Counted from the first letter of the stretch, positions 21,377-31,182 are shown. The stretch: DNA of 64,000 nucleotides from Coccinella septempunctata (GCF_907165205.1 NC_058193.1:10833544-10897543); one strand, 5' to 3'. Numbers and translations are program-made. The notes: generated by a model from the sequence alone, not told the origin.

Positions 21377-21549
21377 TGTCGGAGACATACATATATAATA
21401 ATGATAGTTATGGGTAACTAGGTAGGTTTCGGACTTTAGGAAAAAAATAATGTTAATGTCAATTTTTGAGAATGGAATGTCAAATAGAATTTCTCGATAC
21501 AGTTTTGTATTTTGAAATATTCCTCTTTAGAACTTGGTGATCTGAAGTA

Positions 21550-22280
21550 AAGCGGTAGCTTTTCTTTCGGCTTACAACAGTGACGAAATGGTGGAAATGA
21601 AAACTACAGATATCGAGAACAAGGGAAATATTATAATTGTCAATATTCCTGATAGTAAAACGAGAAAAGTTTCATCATTCACAGTTATTGGGGAGAATAA
21701 TCAAGACATTTATTGGAGATTCACTGCGTTTAAGACCGAACGATTTCGTTGAAAATAGATTTTTTTTTTGAAATATCAATCTGGATAATTCTACTTCCAC
21801 TGTGATGGAAATACATAGTATAGGAAGTATTCCAACAATGCCTTTTTTTTGTATATGAATCATCCAAACGAATGCACTGGTCATTCATTGAGGCGTACTT
21901 CTGGTACACTACTTATAGATGGAGAAGCCAACATTCAGTCTTTTAAACGACATGGAGGTTGGAAGTCAAGTAGTGTAGCAGAAGCCTTAATTGAGGATTC
22001 GTTGCGAAATAAGAATGAGATTGCTGGTAGGATATTGAGTGTCAACGAATTCCCTGGAACCAGCAACTCAGATCACTCTATTGAGGCATCAGCTTTTGAA
22101 CAGATTTCGGGACATAATCCTGCCAGTTCATTAGTACATAGTTTTAATTTTCAAAATGCAACATTGAACAATTGTACATGTAACCACAGATTAAATGAAC
22201 AAAGAATAGATGGACCACTCGAAAAACAAACTTCAGCGTCATCTACGGTACATGTACTAGTTTTCGACGAAACCAAATAA
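21550..22280 (+). pseudogene. Tyrosine recombinase remnant (Crypton-like)
   Basis: First part (21550-21752): AYNSDEMVEM then TTDIENKGNIIIVNIPDSKT, which corresponds to box I of tyrosine recombinases. The conserved arginine expected just before DEL/DEM is not there (AYNSDEM). Second part (frame 21849-22280, 143 codons): TGHSLRRTSGTLLIDGEAN, FKRHGGWKSSSVAEALIEDS, with the H-X-X-R pair and H-G-G-W of box II. The nucleophilic tyrosine expected in AEGYIEDS is replaced (AEALIEDS). About 100 bp between the parts is frameshifted. The wording matches animal Crypton-like recombinases. Two of the key catalytic residues are lost, so it is dead or repurposed. Confidence 0.72.
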
Positions 22281-23289
22281 AAAGGGAATCTGTAGCGCTC
22301 ATTTTTAATTTTCTTGTAATGATCAAGGCAGAATATATTTGAAAATTTCTGAGTGAAACGAAATAAATTGCTCATTATGAAATTGCAGTGAGATAACGAA
22401 TAATACGAATCTTTATCTGGATTTTTCTCTGATCCGAAGAATCGAAAAAAAAAATCAGTTCATAATTGAAAAATTTATTGCATTATTTATTGCATATTGT
22501 TCTTCAAACACGGATTCATTTTATAATTGAAATAAGCTTTTAAATTCACTTTATTCTAATCAAAAAACTTATTCATTACACAAAAACTTTTCTTATAAAC
22601 TACCATAATTCCTAATCACAAAAACAATTCAATATTTATACATAATATACGCATGTTCTATTTTGAATATCAAACTATAAAGCATATGTATGACATGAAA
22701 AAGTTTCAGTTAAGGTTGATGTAATGAGGTACAATACAATTCGGCGTATGATACAAGAGCTCAGAGAAGAAACCTCAGTGAGAAAACCCTGCCTTTTCCA
22801 GAGTATTGTAGGGCGATGTTTAATTGTACTTTGGGGAAGTAGCGAACATCCTATGAACTTGTTCAATAAAGGTTTTAAGGTCTTTTGAATTCAATGTAAT
22901 GTCGCATAATTACCTTCTTGCATCACGATTTTTGCACCCAAAAACACAGCACGACTTCACTCTCGCAGACATTTCGCTTCGTCTATTGAATAATTTATTA
23001 GAAAATTATGTCAATTCGTAAATTGATAGATAATCAAAAATACATCTGTCGGTCTATACATATCTTGATTATTCGTTTGAATATTCGGCGGAGATCACGG
23101 TCATTCACGAGTGATAACGATCGGAAGCTCAAAATGCAGTGACACCTAACGATCAAATTTAGAATAATTTTTGTGATTAGTGTACCATAATAAAAGGTAG
23201 CGCCACTTGCCAGAGTGATCCATCTATATTTTAATTTAATCTTTGCATGTTACTTCAATGAAACAAAATGACGTTTCAATTAGAGAATT
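22281..23289. other. AT-rich intergenic stretch
   Basis: No coding, RNA or repeat feature recognised. Short open frames exist (for example 22866-22675 on the minus strand) but show no family resemblance. Confidence 0.45.
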
Positions 23290-23730
23290 TTTTGTTCATG
23301 GTAACCAATTGTTTTTTTGCATAGTGCATAGCCTACCACGAAATGCCTCCAGCTTCTTATCGATCGTTACATCTGTTCCAACTGAGTAAGAGCTCCTACA
23401 ATTGGTCACGAATTGCTCGAACACATCTCGAATTGGGGCTAACCTTCGTTTTTGGCGAATTTCTCGATTATCAAATCGTAGATCACGAAGAAGAAATCGA
23501 AATATTTTCAGGCTCATGGTTTGCCTGAAAATTTCAATTCCATATCCTCCCGAGTCCCATAGGTCATTGAGATTTATCTTGCCCTCTTTGTATATGCCAG
23601 CAATAAGAGGCCACTCATTGCTTCTAATTCATACCTGTCAGTTCTTTTTCTCTTGCGAATTTCTCAAGAATCGAATCAATATATTGATTTGTGAATGCCA
23701 CAATGCTGTATAACATAGAATCAGTGAAAA
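23290..23730 (-). pseudogene. piggyBac-type transposase fragment
   Basis: Read leftward: ELEAMSGLLLLA (near 23620) and DLWDSGGYGIEIFRQTMSLK, then the 73-codon frame 23517-23296 with IFRFLLRDLRFDNREIR, APIRDVFEQFVTNC and DVTIDKKLEAFRGRL. In piggyBac transposases the first catalytic aspartate lies in the VTIDE.L..FRGR motif, which is present here as VTIDKKLEAFRGR. Only about 140 residues of a protein normally near 550-600 remain; the later catalytic aspartates, cysteine-rich tail and inverted repeats are missing. A frameshift is needed at about 23525. Confidence 0.8.
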
Positions 23731-24053
23731 AACACTGCCAGAGTGCTAAGACTCTCACAGATCCAACACGTGCCTACTAAAATACGGATCACCCAAGAAT
23801 AGTCAAAACAACACTAGAATAGTTCGTAGCTCTCGACGCGATAGGAATATACTGAATAAGATCTCCCACTTCAAGGCGCACGCACCAAAAAATGCAACTT
23901 GTGGATCTCACTTATCCATAATTAGGTACTATTCGACTAACCGAGTGTTAAGAACCATTCATATGGGGGAAACTGGTGTTGGTTACTGGTAATGTTATCT
24001 GAACCCTATATCACTCATAAAAATTTGAGCTGTTGTCTCATACGTCTGGCAAC
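23731..24053. other. Stretch without recognisable feature
   Basis: Nothing supported on either strand between the piggyBac fragment and the LINE ORF1 start. Confidence 0.4.
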
Positions 24054-24840
24054 GATGGCAAACGCGGCAGAAAATTCTTCGTTGAGTTCACAACTAAAAA
24101 GACTCAAAAAGACGATTTAATATATATCATCATAAACAGAGGACTAATAACATCAAGTTTACCAAGTGCGAATGAAGGTAACTTTGAAAGCGCACTTCGA
24201 GAAGCCGATAACACAGGCCATTGATGACGACGAAGTTTATATTGATCTCTATATTGATGGAGAGAACGAACCAAAGCAACAGGCGAATGAGATTGCTTGA
24301 TATAAGAAGCATCTTACTCATCTTGAGAAGAGGACATCAGAACAGGAGTTATTGATTGAAATCCTGAAGACATAAACAAATTTAGACAAAGAGATGACAT
24401 CTTACCATATCATTCCACTGGAACCGGTTGAATCCGACGTTACCACTGTAAGGGAAAAGTCATCGAATCAAAAAAAAAAGCATATATCCTCGAGGTATTA
24501 ACTACAGAAAAAAATGAGCCGTCTCAGTGGTGCAAAAAAGAAAATCATACGTGGTGCCAGGCGAGACGATGCCAAAAAATCTTCAAAACTGTTGAACAGA
24601 GAGCATGGATTCATGTCGGAAAGGTTGAGGCAGGTACTTCCCCAGAAAAAATAAGAAAACATTTAGAATAAGTATTCGTAAACAGAGAATTCATTGTGAA
24701 AGCGCTGGAATCCCAGAGGAACACAAAAAGTGTATCTTTCATGGTGGGCGCGGACCTGGATTTAGTGAATGATCTCTACGATTGCAATAGTTGGCCAAGG
24801 GGTGTGACTGTGACGATTCACATTTTTTCGGAGAAATAAA
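24054..24840 (+). pseudogene. LINE-E ORF1 remnant
   Basis: A possible start at 24054 reads MANAAENSSLSSQLKRLKK. After several stops the best preserved part (about 24590-24820) contains AWIHVGKVEAGTSPEKIRKH, VKALESQRNTKSVSF and LYDCNSWPRGVTV. This is the end domain of ORF1 in many arthropod Jockey/CR1-type LINEs, where W+H+GR+...T+E.+...L precedes a W..GV.V motif. ORF1 proteins bind the element RNA. It lies just upstream of the endonuclease of the same LINE. Confidence 0.6.
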
Positions 24841-24899
24841 GGCGAAACTGGGGAAACCCATAGGAAATAAACCAAGAGAGTCTATGCACAAGACAAATA

Positions 24900-25382
24900 T
24901 AAATCTTTAGTCGTTGAGGGGTAAGCTTGATCACTGCAAATATTTCTTGGATGAACACAATATCGATTTAGCCTATTTTTGCCTAAGTGAGCTCTGGATG
25001 ACGAGGAACATGTTGGATGAAGTAAACCTTGGGGATCATCTGGTAGCAGGCTCTTTCTGTCGCTGATCCCCCTATATTGGAAGCGCAATTCTTATAAAGA
25101 AGGGAATACACTACAAAACGCTAAAATATCCTGTAGATTATTCGAAGGAAAAGGTTTTCGAATCTTCAGCCGTCAGAACAGCAAGTATCCAATTGAACGC
25201 ATGATTGTAGCACGAAATTTCAATGTGAACTTTATGAAATATTCGAGTCAACGAGAGCAGCTCATTCATGTTTTCAACTCATTCGTTATGGATTCTATAT
25301 ACTCTGAACAGTCTCGTTACAGTTCAAATGGTGGTTCGTGTATCGATAATATACTTACAAGTACATTGCGGGATATCAGGGG
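24900..25382 (+). pseudogene. LINE-E endonuclease domain, 5' portion
   Basis: The frame reads SLRGKLDHCKYFLDEHNIDL, CLSELWM, IGSAILIKKGIHYK and, in frame 25201-25382, VARNFNVNFMKYSS then SCIDNILTSTLRDIRG. These match the apurinic-type endonuclease of Jockey/CR1 LINEs (ETW, GDFN, S.ID boxes), but the GDFN box reads RNFN. BEL-2 enters at 25383 and the domain resumes at 31188 with EPHFSDYRA, the SDHRA box. TSD AGGGG marks the insertion. Confidence 0.72.
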
Positions 25383-25558
25383 TATACAGTTTCAAGTAAT
25401 AAAGACTATTTCAATTTTATAAGCAGAACGTTTATTATTCGTAGCTCTACAATTTTTTACTCCTCTAGACAAAATGTCTTGTCATCTATCTTTTTTTTTA
25501 TTATTATCTATAGCAACTGAACTCTTGATACTTTGATCTCGCATTAGAAAACGGAACA
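25383..25558 (-). repeat. BEL-2 3' LTR
   Basis: 176 bp, starting TGTTCCG at 25558 and ending CTGTATA at 25383 on the minus strand. An AATAAT/AATAAA-rich section lies in its middle. It pairs with 31008-31182. Confidence 0.88.
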
Positions 25559-25570
25559 TTCTCCCACCTT
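25559..25570 (-). promoter_or_regulatory. BEL-2 polypurine tract
   Basis: AAGGTGGGAGAA on the minus strand lies directly against the 3' LTR. This is the expected site for plus-strand priming and is closely similar to the tract of BEL-1 at 21368. Confidence 0.7.
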
Positions 25571-25854
25571 GCTATATTATAAGTTTTCATGAAATAGCAA
25601 CATTCGTTTGAACAATTGAAAACTGCAAATGACAAAGTTAAGCCGAACATTTTTTGACTGTTTGACAACCTTTTCGAGTTCTGAATATTCGATTCAAAAT
25701 GTTATCTGCTCTTTCTGATACCTGAGTTTCATGCTCTTTATCTTTGATATTGGATATTTCTGTTTCTTAATATATAATAAACTCTTAATAGAATCATTCA
25801 AAGTACTAAATGAATCATGCTGAATCAATCTAAAAATAACCAATTCTGCATCAT

Positions 25855-27534
25855 TTATCTCTTCAACTGATAAAAATCCACAATGTTTATCGTTAGGGTA
25901 CTTACAATTATGAAGGAATCGTCTAATCCACCCAACATGTAGACTGTTTTGTGGAATATTGAAAAATATTTATAATACCAGTCATCAGTTTTGCTATTAA
26001 TAACGCAAGAAATGGTAAACTTTTTCTTCTCTCGTGCTACTAACTCCTCGTCATAGCAGAAACTATCTGTGGGCCAATAACTTGCTGAATATCTCAACCA
26101 TTCAGGTCCCTCCCACCATGCAGAATCTAACAATTTTTTAGCTGTGCATCCTCTGGAAGGTAAGTCAGCAGGATTCATAGCCCCTGGAACAAATCTCCAT
26201 TGTTCCTTTGAAGAAACTTTCAAAATTTCATCGACTCTGTTTCGAACGAATATAGCCCACTGTTGGTCTTGTCTAATCCAACCCAATACTGTAGAAGAAT
26301 CTGTCCAAAAATAATATTCAGCATCATGGAAAACATTCGATTCATATAAATTTCTAACTAGACGCGATCCAATCGTAGCCGCAATGAGTTCTAAACGCGG
26401 TATAGACATCTTTTTCAAAGGAGCAACTTTGGACTTAGCTTGAAGCAACTGAACAACAACGCCCGATTTCGTCTGAATTCGCAAAAAGAAACCGGCAGCA
26501 TAAGAAGATTGAGATGCATCACAAAATGTATGAATTACTAGTTTCAACCATCTGCTATTCTTGTAAGCTGAAAAGTATCGAGGGATTCTTATTGAAGACA
26601 AACATGATATTCCTTCAAACCACTTCAGAAATTCACTCTTGATTGGTCCATCCAACTCATCATCCCAACCAATTTTCTCTTTCCAGGTGAGCTGTAACAA
26701 CAATCTGGGGTAAACAGTTACAGGACAAGTAAAACCAATGGGGTCAAATACTCTATGTGCTATCGATAAAATAGTTCTTTCAGTTATTTTCTCAAACTTC
26801 AGATTGCCCCAGTTACTGGAATTTATGGCTAATGTATCTTCCTCTCTATCCCATAGTAAACCAAGTACATTAGTAGTACTGTCGATTCTATCAGATGGGT
26901 AAAAAGAACTTTTATGCTCCCACCTCCGCAAATCAAATTTAGCTTTACTCATTATATCTTTAGCTTTCGTAATGAAATTCAGAAGTTCCTCCTCACTATC
27001 TACACTGGTTACACAGTTATCAACGTAGAAACTATTCATGAGTTTTTCTATAACATAACATGAAAAGGAACACTTGTCTCTCAAAGAATTTTCCAATTCT
27101 TTCTGTAAATGGTATTGAATTACAGCACCTAAAAGAAATGGGCTACTTATTACTCCAAACACTACTCGACGATGCCTGAACACACATAGATTACCATCAG
27201 GTTCCTTCCAGAAAAATCTTAAATAATTTCGATCAGACTCACTCAAACTTATCTGAAGAAATGCCTTTTTAATATCAGCAACAACACCGTATCTTCTAAA
27301 TCTGAATCGAAATAAAATTGAAGGAATCTGCTCAATTAAATTCATGCCCTTTTCCAAGCAACTATTCAAAGAAGGACTGTGTTTCTCATGCGCAGAAGCA
27401 TCAAAAACTGGTCGAACTGGAGTAGTACTATTCATTTTCAATACTGGCCTGTGAGGTAAATAATGACCACTAATACCAGTCTCCGCGTTTAAAACTTTTT
27501 CAATGATACCTTCAGACAACCAATCTTTCAACAC
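25855..27534 (-). CDS. BEL-2 pol: reverse transcriptase and RNase H
   Basis: A 559-codon open frame. RT: RPVFDAS (residues 41-47), VVADIKKAFLQI (84-95, catalytic D87), FGVISSPFLLGA (126-137), then the active-site box FYVDNCVTSV (169-178). RNase H: HTFCDASQSSYAAGFF (about 328-343), SIPRLELIAATIGSRL, FWTDSSTVLGWI and NPADLPSRG. The active-site motif is YVDN where most RTs have YVDD; BEL-1 shows YVDN too, so it appears to be a trait of this lineage. The protein stops about 90 residues after the RNase H without zinc-binding or catalytic integrase residues. The frame before it (28060-27539) belongs to the same polyprotein, shifted in phase at about 27536. Confidence 0.85.
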   Translation of the reverse strand: MLKDWLSEGIIEKVLNAETGISGHYLPHRPVLKMNSTTPVRPVFDASAHEKHSPSLNSCLEKGMNLIEQIPSILFRFRFRRYGVVADIKKAFLQISLSESDRNYLRFFWKEPDGNLCVFRHRRVVFGVISSPFLLGAVIQYHLQKELENSLRDKCSFSCYVIEKLMNSFYVDNCVTSVDSEEELLNFITKAKDIMSKAKFDLRRWEHKSSFYPSDRIDSTTNVLGLLWDREEDTLAINSSNWGNLKFEKITERTILSIAHRVFDPIGFTCPVTVYPRLLLQLTWKEKIGWDDELDGPIKSEFLKWFEGISCLSSIRIPRYFSAYKNSRWLKLVIHTFCDASQSSYAAGFFLRIQTKSGVVVQLLQAKSKVAPLKKMSIPRLELIAATIGSRLVRNLYESNVFHDAEYYFWTDSSTVLGWIRQDQQWAIFVRNRVDEILKVSSKEQWRFVPGAMNPADLPSRGCTAKKLLDSAWWEGPEWLRYSASYWPTDSFCYDEELVAREKKKFTISCVINSKTDDWYYKYFSIFHKTVYMLGGLDDSFIIVSTLTINIVDFYQLKR

Positions 27535-27538
27535 ATCT

Positions 27539-28060
27539 TCATACTTTTGAGTAATACCTATCTTTCATCAGCTTACTAATTGTAAAATTGAGTCTACGAA
27601 CAGCCAATTTGTAATTTGATGGAAGCGGTGGATGTCCTTCGATCCATGGAAGATGAACAACATATCTACCATCAGATACAACTGCTCCATTTTCTTTAAA
27701 ATTCCTCAATGCTGCTTGCTCCATCTCTTCTCTAGATTTTGATTCAACTGGATCCCTAATACCTAAAATATTCAAATCCCATAAATCCTTGATTTTCAAA
27801 TCATCTACAAGCATTGAAGTACTATACATAACATTACCAGTTGAAGTTTGATCGCAATTCGAAACATTATTTTTTTCCATCAGAGTCCAACCCAAAAACG
27901 TTTCAACTGCTGTAATTCCTGAAGGTAACTGAATAATTTTACCTGTCAATAATTTACCAGCAACATCTGCCCCTATTAAAATTTTTACTTCGAGTATCTC
28001 ATCGTCCCTTATGATCACATCATTATTCAATAAATTTTCTACTAGAGAACTTTGACACAC
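27539..28060 (-). CDS. BEL-2 protease-RT linker part of pol
   Basis: 173 codons with KILIGADVAGKLLTG, ITAVETFLGWTLM, LGIRDPVESKSREEMEQAAL and WIEGHPPLPSNYKLAVRRL. This block between protease and RT is diagnostic for Pao/BEL pol (the GAD...G and GW...G boxes). BEL-1 has the same block at 16300-16740. The protease itself lies to the right, with its D-T-G-S motif at the very end of the 28974-28252 frame (VLIDTGSQRS). About 190 bp of frameshifted sequence separates the two frames. Confidence 0.8.
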   Translation of the reverse strand: MCQSSLVENLLNNDVIIRDDEILEVKILIGADVAGKLLTGKIIQLPSGITAVETFLGWTLMEKNNVSNCDQTSTGNVMYSTSMLVDDLKIKDLWDLNILGIRDPVESKSREEMEQAALRNFKENGAVVSDGRYVVHLPWIEGHPPLPSNYKLAVRRLNFTISKLMKDRYYSKV

Positions 28061-28251
28061 GGAACCGCTTCTACCACAAATTCTCTCCTGGTCTAAAGTA
28101 AGGAAATTTCAAAAATATTTTCTACCCAAATCGCACAAAAATATTTGATATGAATTGTGACTGCTTTCACCTGTATTCAAACCCCCAAATAAACAGTGAA
28201 TAATTGTTTCCTCACACTGAACTGGTAATCCTAATTCTTTCGCTGTACGTT

Positions 28252-28971
28252 TCAAGATCTTTGAGAACCTGTATCAATTAAAACTCTGCCTCGGCGTTCA
28301 AACCCATTACTTCCTCTGAGAATAACTACGAGTGTTTGCAAAAAAACTCCCGTTGTTCGAGTGAGACTAGTCAATGAATTTCCTTTACAAGCACTAGACT
28401 CGTTCGTTGGAAGTTGGAAGTAATGTCTTTTTCGACATTTTTCACATCTCATGTGAACTTTACATTTCTTGGCGGTATGACCACGTCTGAGACATATGAA
28501 ACAGTATCTTTTTTTTAAAATGAGCCGTTTTTTATCAGAAAGAGAAATACCTTGTGAATTCGAACATTCAAAACTCTTATGCTCTGAACGTCCGCAAAAA
28601 ATACAAGAAACAACTTCGTTATTTGTGGTCACGAGTTCAGAAGCTGTATAAGGAGTTGTTTTGTTGTTTTCCGTCGTCATCATCTTCTTCTGTTCCTTCA
28701 CCCTAGCAGATCCTACTCCTGACTTCGCCATTGAAACATTCTCTTCATTTTCAACTTCATTCCTTATAGAATCCATAAGTTTCTTCAGTTTGTCTTGAGA
28801 TTTCGCTGCCGCTGTATCTGCCGAATACGAACGCTGCCATATCCGCAAGAGCTCCTCAGGAAGAAAGGATTCTACCAATGGAAATAACATGGCTGAACAT
28901 TTATCTGATGTGATTCCCAGTGATTCAAGAGCTCTCAACTGACATTCCAACTTGTCATATAACATTGACAG
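28252..28971 (-). CDS. BEL-2 gag C-terminal part with zinc knuckles and protease start
   Basis: About 240 codons. ESLGITSDKCSAMLFPLVES and LPEELLRIW are the C-terminal half of BEL/Pao gag. Cysteine clusters follow: CIFCGRSEHKSFEC, CFICLRRGHTAKKC and CEKCRKRHYF, the second being a clear C-X2-C-X4-H-X4-C knuckle that would bind RNA. The frame ends with RVLIDTGSQRS, the aspartic protease active site. On the right it is cut by the P-like element; across the insertion the reading frame resumes in the other gag portion if the insert and one 8-bp TSD are disregarded. Confidence 0.82.
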   Translation of the reverse strand: MSMLYDKLECQLRALESLGITSDKCSAMLFPLVESFLPEELLRIWQRSYSADTAAAKSQDKLKKLMDSIRNEVENEENVSMAKSGVGSARVKEQKKMMTTENNKTTPYTASELVTTNNEVVSCIFCGRSEHKSFECSNSQGISLSDKKRLILKKRYCFICLRRGHTAKKCKVHMRCEKCRKRHYFQLPTNESSACKGNSLTSLTRTTGVFLQTLVVILRGSNGFERRGRVLIDTGSQRS

Positions 28972-30368
28972 CAAAGATTATAGAGTAGAAAGATGGGAAA
29001 CGAGGCGACTAAAACGATTTGAGCGCTATCTGTGTGTCACGCGTTTTTAAGACGCTAGGACTGGTTAAAATATTAATTTGAGTGCCATTTGCAGAAATAT
29101 ATGAAATTTTTTAAGATTTCAGACGTCAATTTCGATCAAAGAGGTTTTGAATGTTTTGATTCTCGTACCGCTTTTTGTTTATCTAGCTCGTTCTAGTTGC
29201 TGATTTTTGAATTTTTTCGTCTTATTTCTTGGTGAAAACATCAAAATATTGTTCGAAAATTATTGAATGGTGAAAAACGGTGGATCAAATAATAAAATGT
29301 ATTTTACGTGATTAAGTTTTTCACTCAACTAAGGAAAATGGAAGTGTAAGTATTAAAAGTCGTAACATGTGAATCGGTCATTCATTGATTCTAATTTTCA
29401 GTGCTCCGAAGTGGATAAAATTCTCAGACAATTAATTCAGCGAACACTACTTACTACACCATGTGCAATGAACATTTTACTGCAGGTCAATTGAGAACTG
29501 TTCATCGACGTAAATTGTTGTATGCATAAAGCATCCCTTGCATGAACGGCCTATTAAGGGGAAATGATGATATTTATAGGTCCATTCAATGATTCTCAAT
29601 TGCTACTCTTTCAATATATTCAGAAATGCAGAGGTTTTATTGATTTCCATTTGGGAACCGAGTGACTGTCAAATTGTTGTTTAGAAAGTCAAAGTTTTAT
29701 GAAACCTGCTGTGAGTGTTTTGTTCATTCATTAATCAATTTGTATATTGTGTCATGAAGAGACATATCATAAGGAAATCATAAAAAAAGCACCAAGAAAC
29801 TATACTGACATACAGGTCTTGCATATGTCTGTAAGGTTTTTTTTAAGTGTGGTTCTGAAAATTCTTTTAATAATACCTACATATGTAAGTTACTGGAATA
29901 TGTATGCTATGATGGTATGTATAGCAGATCACCATATACTTTAGTGTCCTAGTTAAAGATTCATTTACTGCCCACTATTTCAATTTTTGTAAATTTTTTA
30001 TGAATTGCAAATAAACATATAGCACATCCAACAGCGTTTTTCGTTGATATCAATTGATTCCGAACAATGTTTAGATGAAAACTAACATCCTGATCACAAA
30101 ACAAAACAATACTTTTATTTTGTTGCTCAGGATGTTTGTTTTCTGATAGAAACAAAGTCAATATTGGAATGCAATACGAGAAATAGAATTCGAATTTCGC
30201 GCCCCTCAATTAAAAAACAGAAAACTGTTATCAAAAAGTTTTCCTGTATTGACAGTGCGTTTTTAGCGCCATCTCATTGTCACGCGTGTTTTCACTGGCC
30301 AAAATGTAGTCGGTTTTTAGTACTAGCGATATGAGGGCGTTTCCTATCTTTCTACTCTATAATCTTTG
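28972..30368. mobile_element. P-element-like transposon with 31-bp TIRs and 8-bp TSD
   Basis: The first 31 bp, beginning CAAAGATTATAGAGTAG, are inverted at the right end with one mismatch. ATTGACAG flanks both sides (28964-28971 and 30369-30376). A CA start, TIRs of 31 bp and 8-bp duplication are the P-element pattern. On the plus strand around 29460-29520 a frame reads TMCNEHFTAGQLRTVHRRKL, similar to the C-X2-H-F end of a THAP DNA-binding domain, preceded by a GTAAGT...TTTTCAG pair (29346-29401) that could be an intron. The transposase is otherwise missing, so it is a deleted copy. Confidence 0.75.
29346..29530 (+). pseudogene. Possible THAP-domain relic of a P-type transposase
   Basis: Downstream of a possible intron (GTAAGT at 29346, TTTTCAG to 29401) the sequence encodes APKWIKFSDN, a stop, and then, in a shifted frame, YYTMCNEHFTAGQLRTVH. 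THAP domains carry C-X2-4-C followed after 35-50 residues by C-X2-H; only the second half is visible. Being inside an element with P-like ends strengthens the reading. I could not find the first cysteine pair. Confidence 0.4.
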
Positions 30369-30955
30369 ATTGACAGGGACTTTGTGTTTGATGTAAGTAA
30401 TCCTATCAAATCTCTTATATATAATTCAATAAGGAGTTCTTCTCTTCCGAACCGGGACTTCAGAGCCTCAATTGCCTTAGGATAATTCTCGAAGGTGGGT
30501 GGAAAACTCTCCACGACAGTTCTTGCTCTTGACCTAGGTATTGTCGATAGAATTAGGTACTGAAATTTCTCCTCATTGTCCATGGTGGGATCTTCATCCA
30601 GTTTCTTAAATAATCCCCAAAAATGCAGCCAATCTCGAATATCACCACCAAACTTTTTCAACTCTATCTGTGGAAGATGAAAATCTTTCTTTCATAACAT
30701 TGAATTTCAATGAATATTCTTCCACACTATCACAATCTGTTTCAATATCGGTGTCACTCATATTTTCTTCTATCATGAAGTTCACACCTCCTTGTTTAAG
30801 GTCCTGATCTCTTCATATTTACTCTCCAGAACTTGAAAAGCCGCTTTAACTTCATCATTATCAAAATTCCCATTGGAAATCTGGCTTTCAATATTATTGT
30901 AGATCTTTGTGAAGATTCTTCGCTGAACTGTTCTTGCTTTCTTAGCCCTATCCAT
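30344..30955 (-). pseudogene. BEL-2 gag N-terminal part
   Basis: A start at 30955 gives MDRAKKARTVQRRIFTKIYN and continues to LESKYEEIRTLNKEV before stops near 30785. The frame 30661-30377 continues with KKFGGDIRDWLHFWGLFKKL, EEKFQYLILSTIPRSRARTV, ESFPPTFENYPKAIEALKS and FGREELLIELYIRDLIGL, the DUF1759-type gag segment of BEL/Pao. It then runs into the P-like element at 30368. About 120 bp between the two parts is frameshifted. Confidence 0.75.
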
Positions 30956-30985
30956 AATTCTTACTTGAAAGATGTCTTAAATGTA

Positions 30986-31003
30986 GTCCTGTCACGTTCG
31001 CCA
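30986..31003 (-). promoter_or_regulatory. BEL-2 primer-binding site
   Basis: TGGCGAACGTGACAGGAC on the minus strand, four bases inside the 5' LTR. A TGG start matches the CCA end of a tRNA; the cognate tRNA was not identified. Confidence 0.68.
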
Positions 31004-31007
31004 AAAA

Positions 31008-31182
31008 TATACAGTTTCAAGTAATAAAGACTATTTCAATTTTATAAGCAGAACGTTTATTATTCGTAGCTCTACAATTTTTTACTCCTCTAGACAAAAT
31101 AGCTTGTCATCTATCTTTTTTTTATTATTATCTATAGCAACTGAACTCTTGATACTTTGATCTCGCATTAGAAAACGGAACA
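31008..31182 (-). repeat. BEL-2 5' LTR
   Basis: 175 bp, near-identical to 25383-25558. The outer end TGTTCCG is followed by the TSD AGGGG (31183-31187). Confidence 0.88.

Larger units (their letters stand above)
15003..21545 (+). mobile_element. BEL/Pao retrotransposon BEL-1 (decayed)
   Basis: In order: gag (15003-15740), zinc knuckle (15760-15850), protease (near 16010), RT (about 16490-17640), RNase H (up to 17675 and from 19269), integrase (19750-20470) and a pol tail to about 21260. A polypurine tract GGTGGGAGGA (21368-21376) is followed by TGTCGG, the probable start of the 3' LTR at 21377, whose end I cannot define. No 5' LTR is visible; the left end is cut at the Penelope-like remnant. 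It is the same lineage as BEL-2. It is interrupted by a TIR element (17676-19266) and a LINE tail (20838-21088), and it has many stops. Confidence 0.82.
25383..31182 (-). mobile_element. BEL/Pao retrotransposon BEL-2, integrase deleted
   Basis: Flanked by the 5-bp duplication AGGGG (25378-25382 and 31183-31187) within LINE-E. LTRs of 176 and 175 bp differ by only two substitutions and one T in a T-run, as far as I can align by eye. Between them on the minus strand: primer-binding site, gag, knuckle, protease, RT and RNase H. There is no integrase; pol ends about 300 bp before the 3' LTR. A P-like element (28972-30368) splits gag. The element is thus fairly recent by LTR similarity yet cannot encode its own integration enzyme. 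Confidence 0.88.

Noticed and set aside
21377..21580. Complete 3' LTR of BEL-1 ending at TTACAACA (21580)
   Set aside because: The supposed end lies within the coding text of the tyrosine recombinase (AYNSDEM), so only the LTR start is supported.
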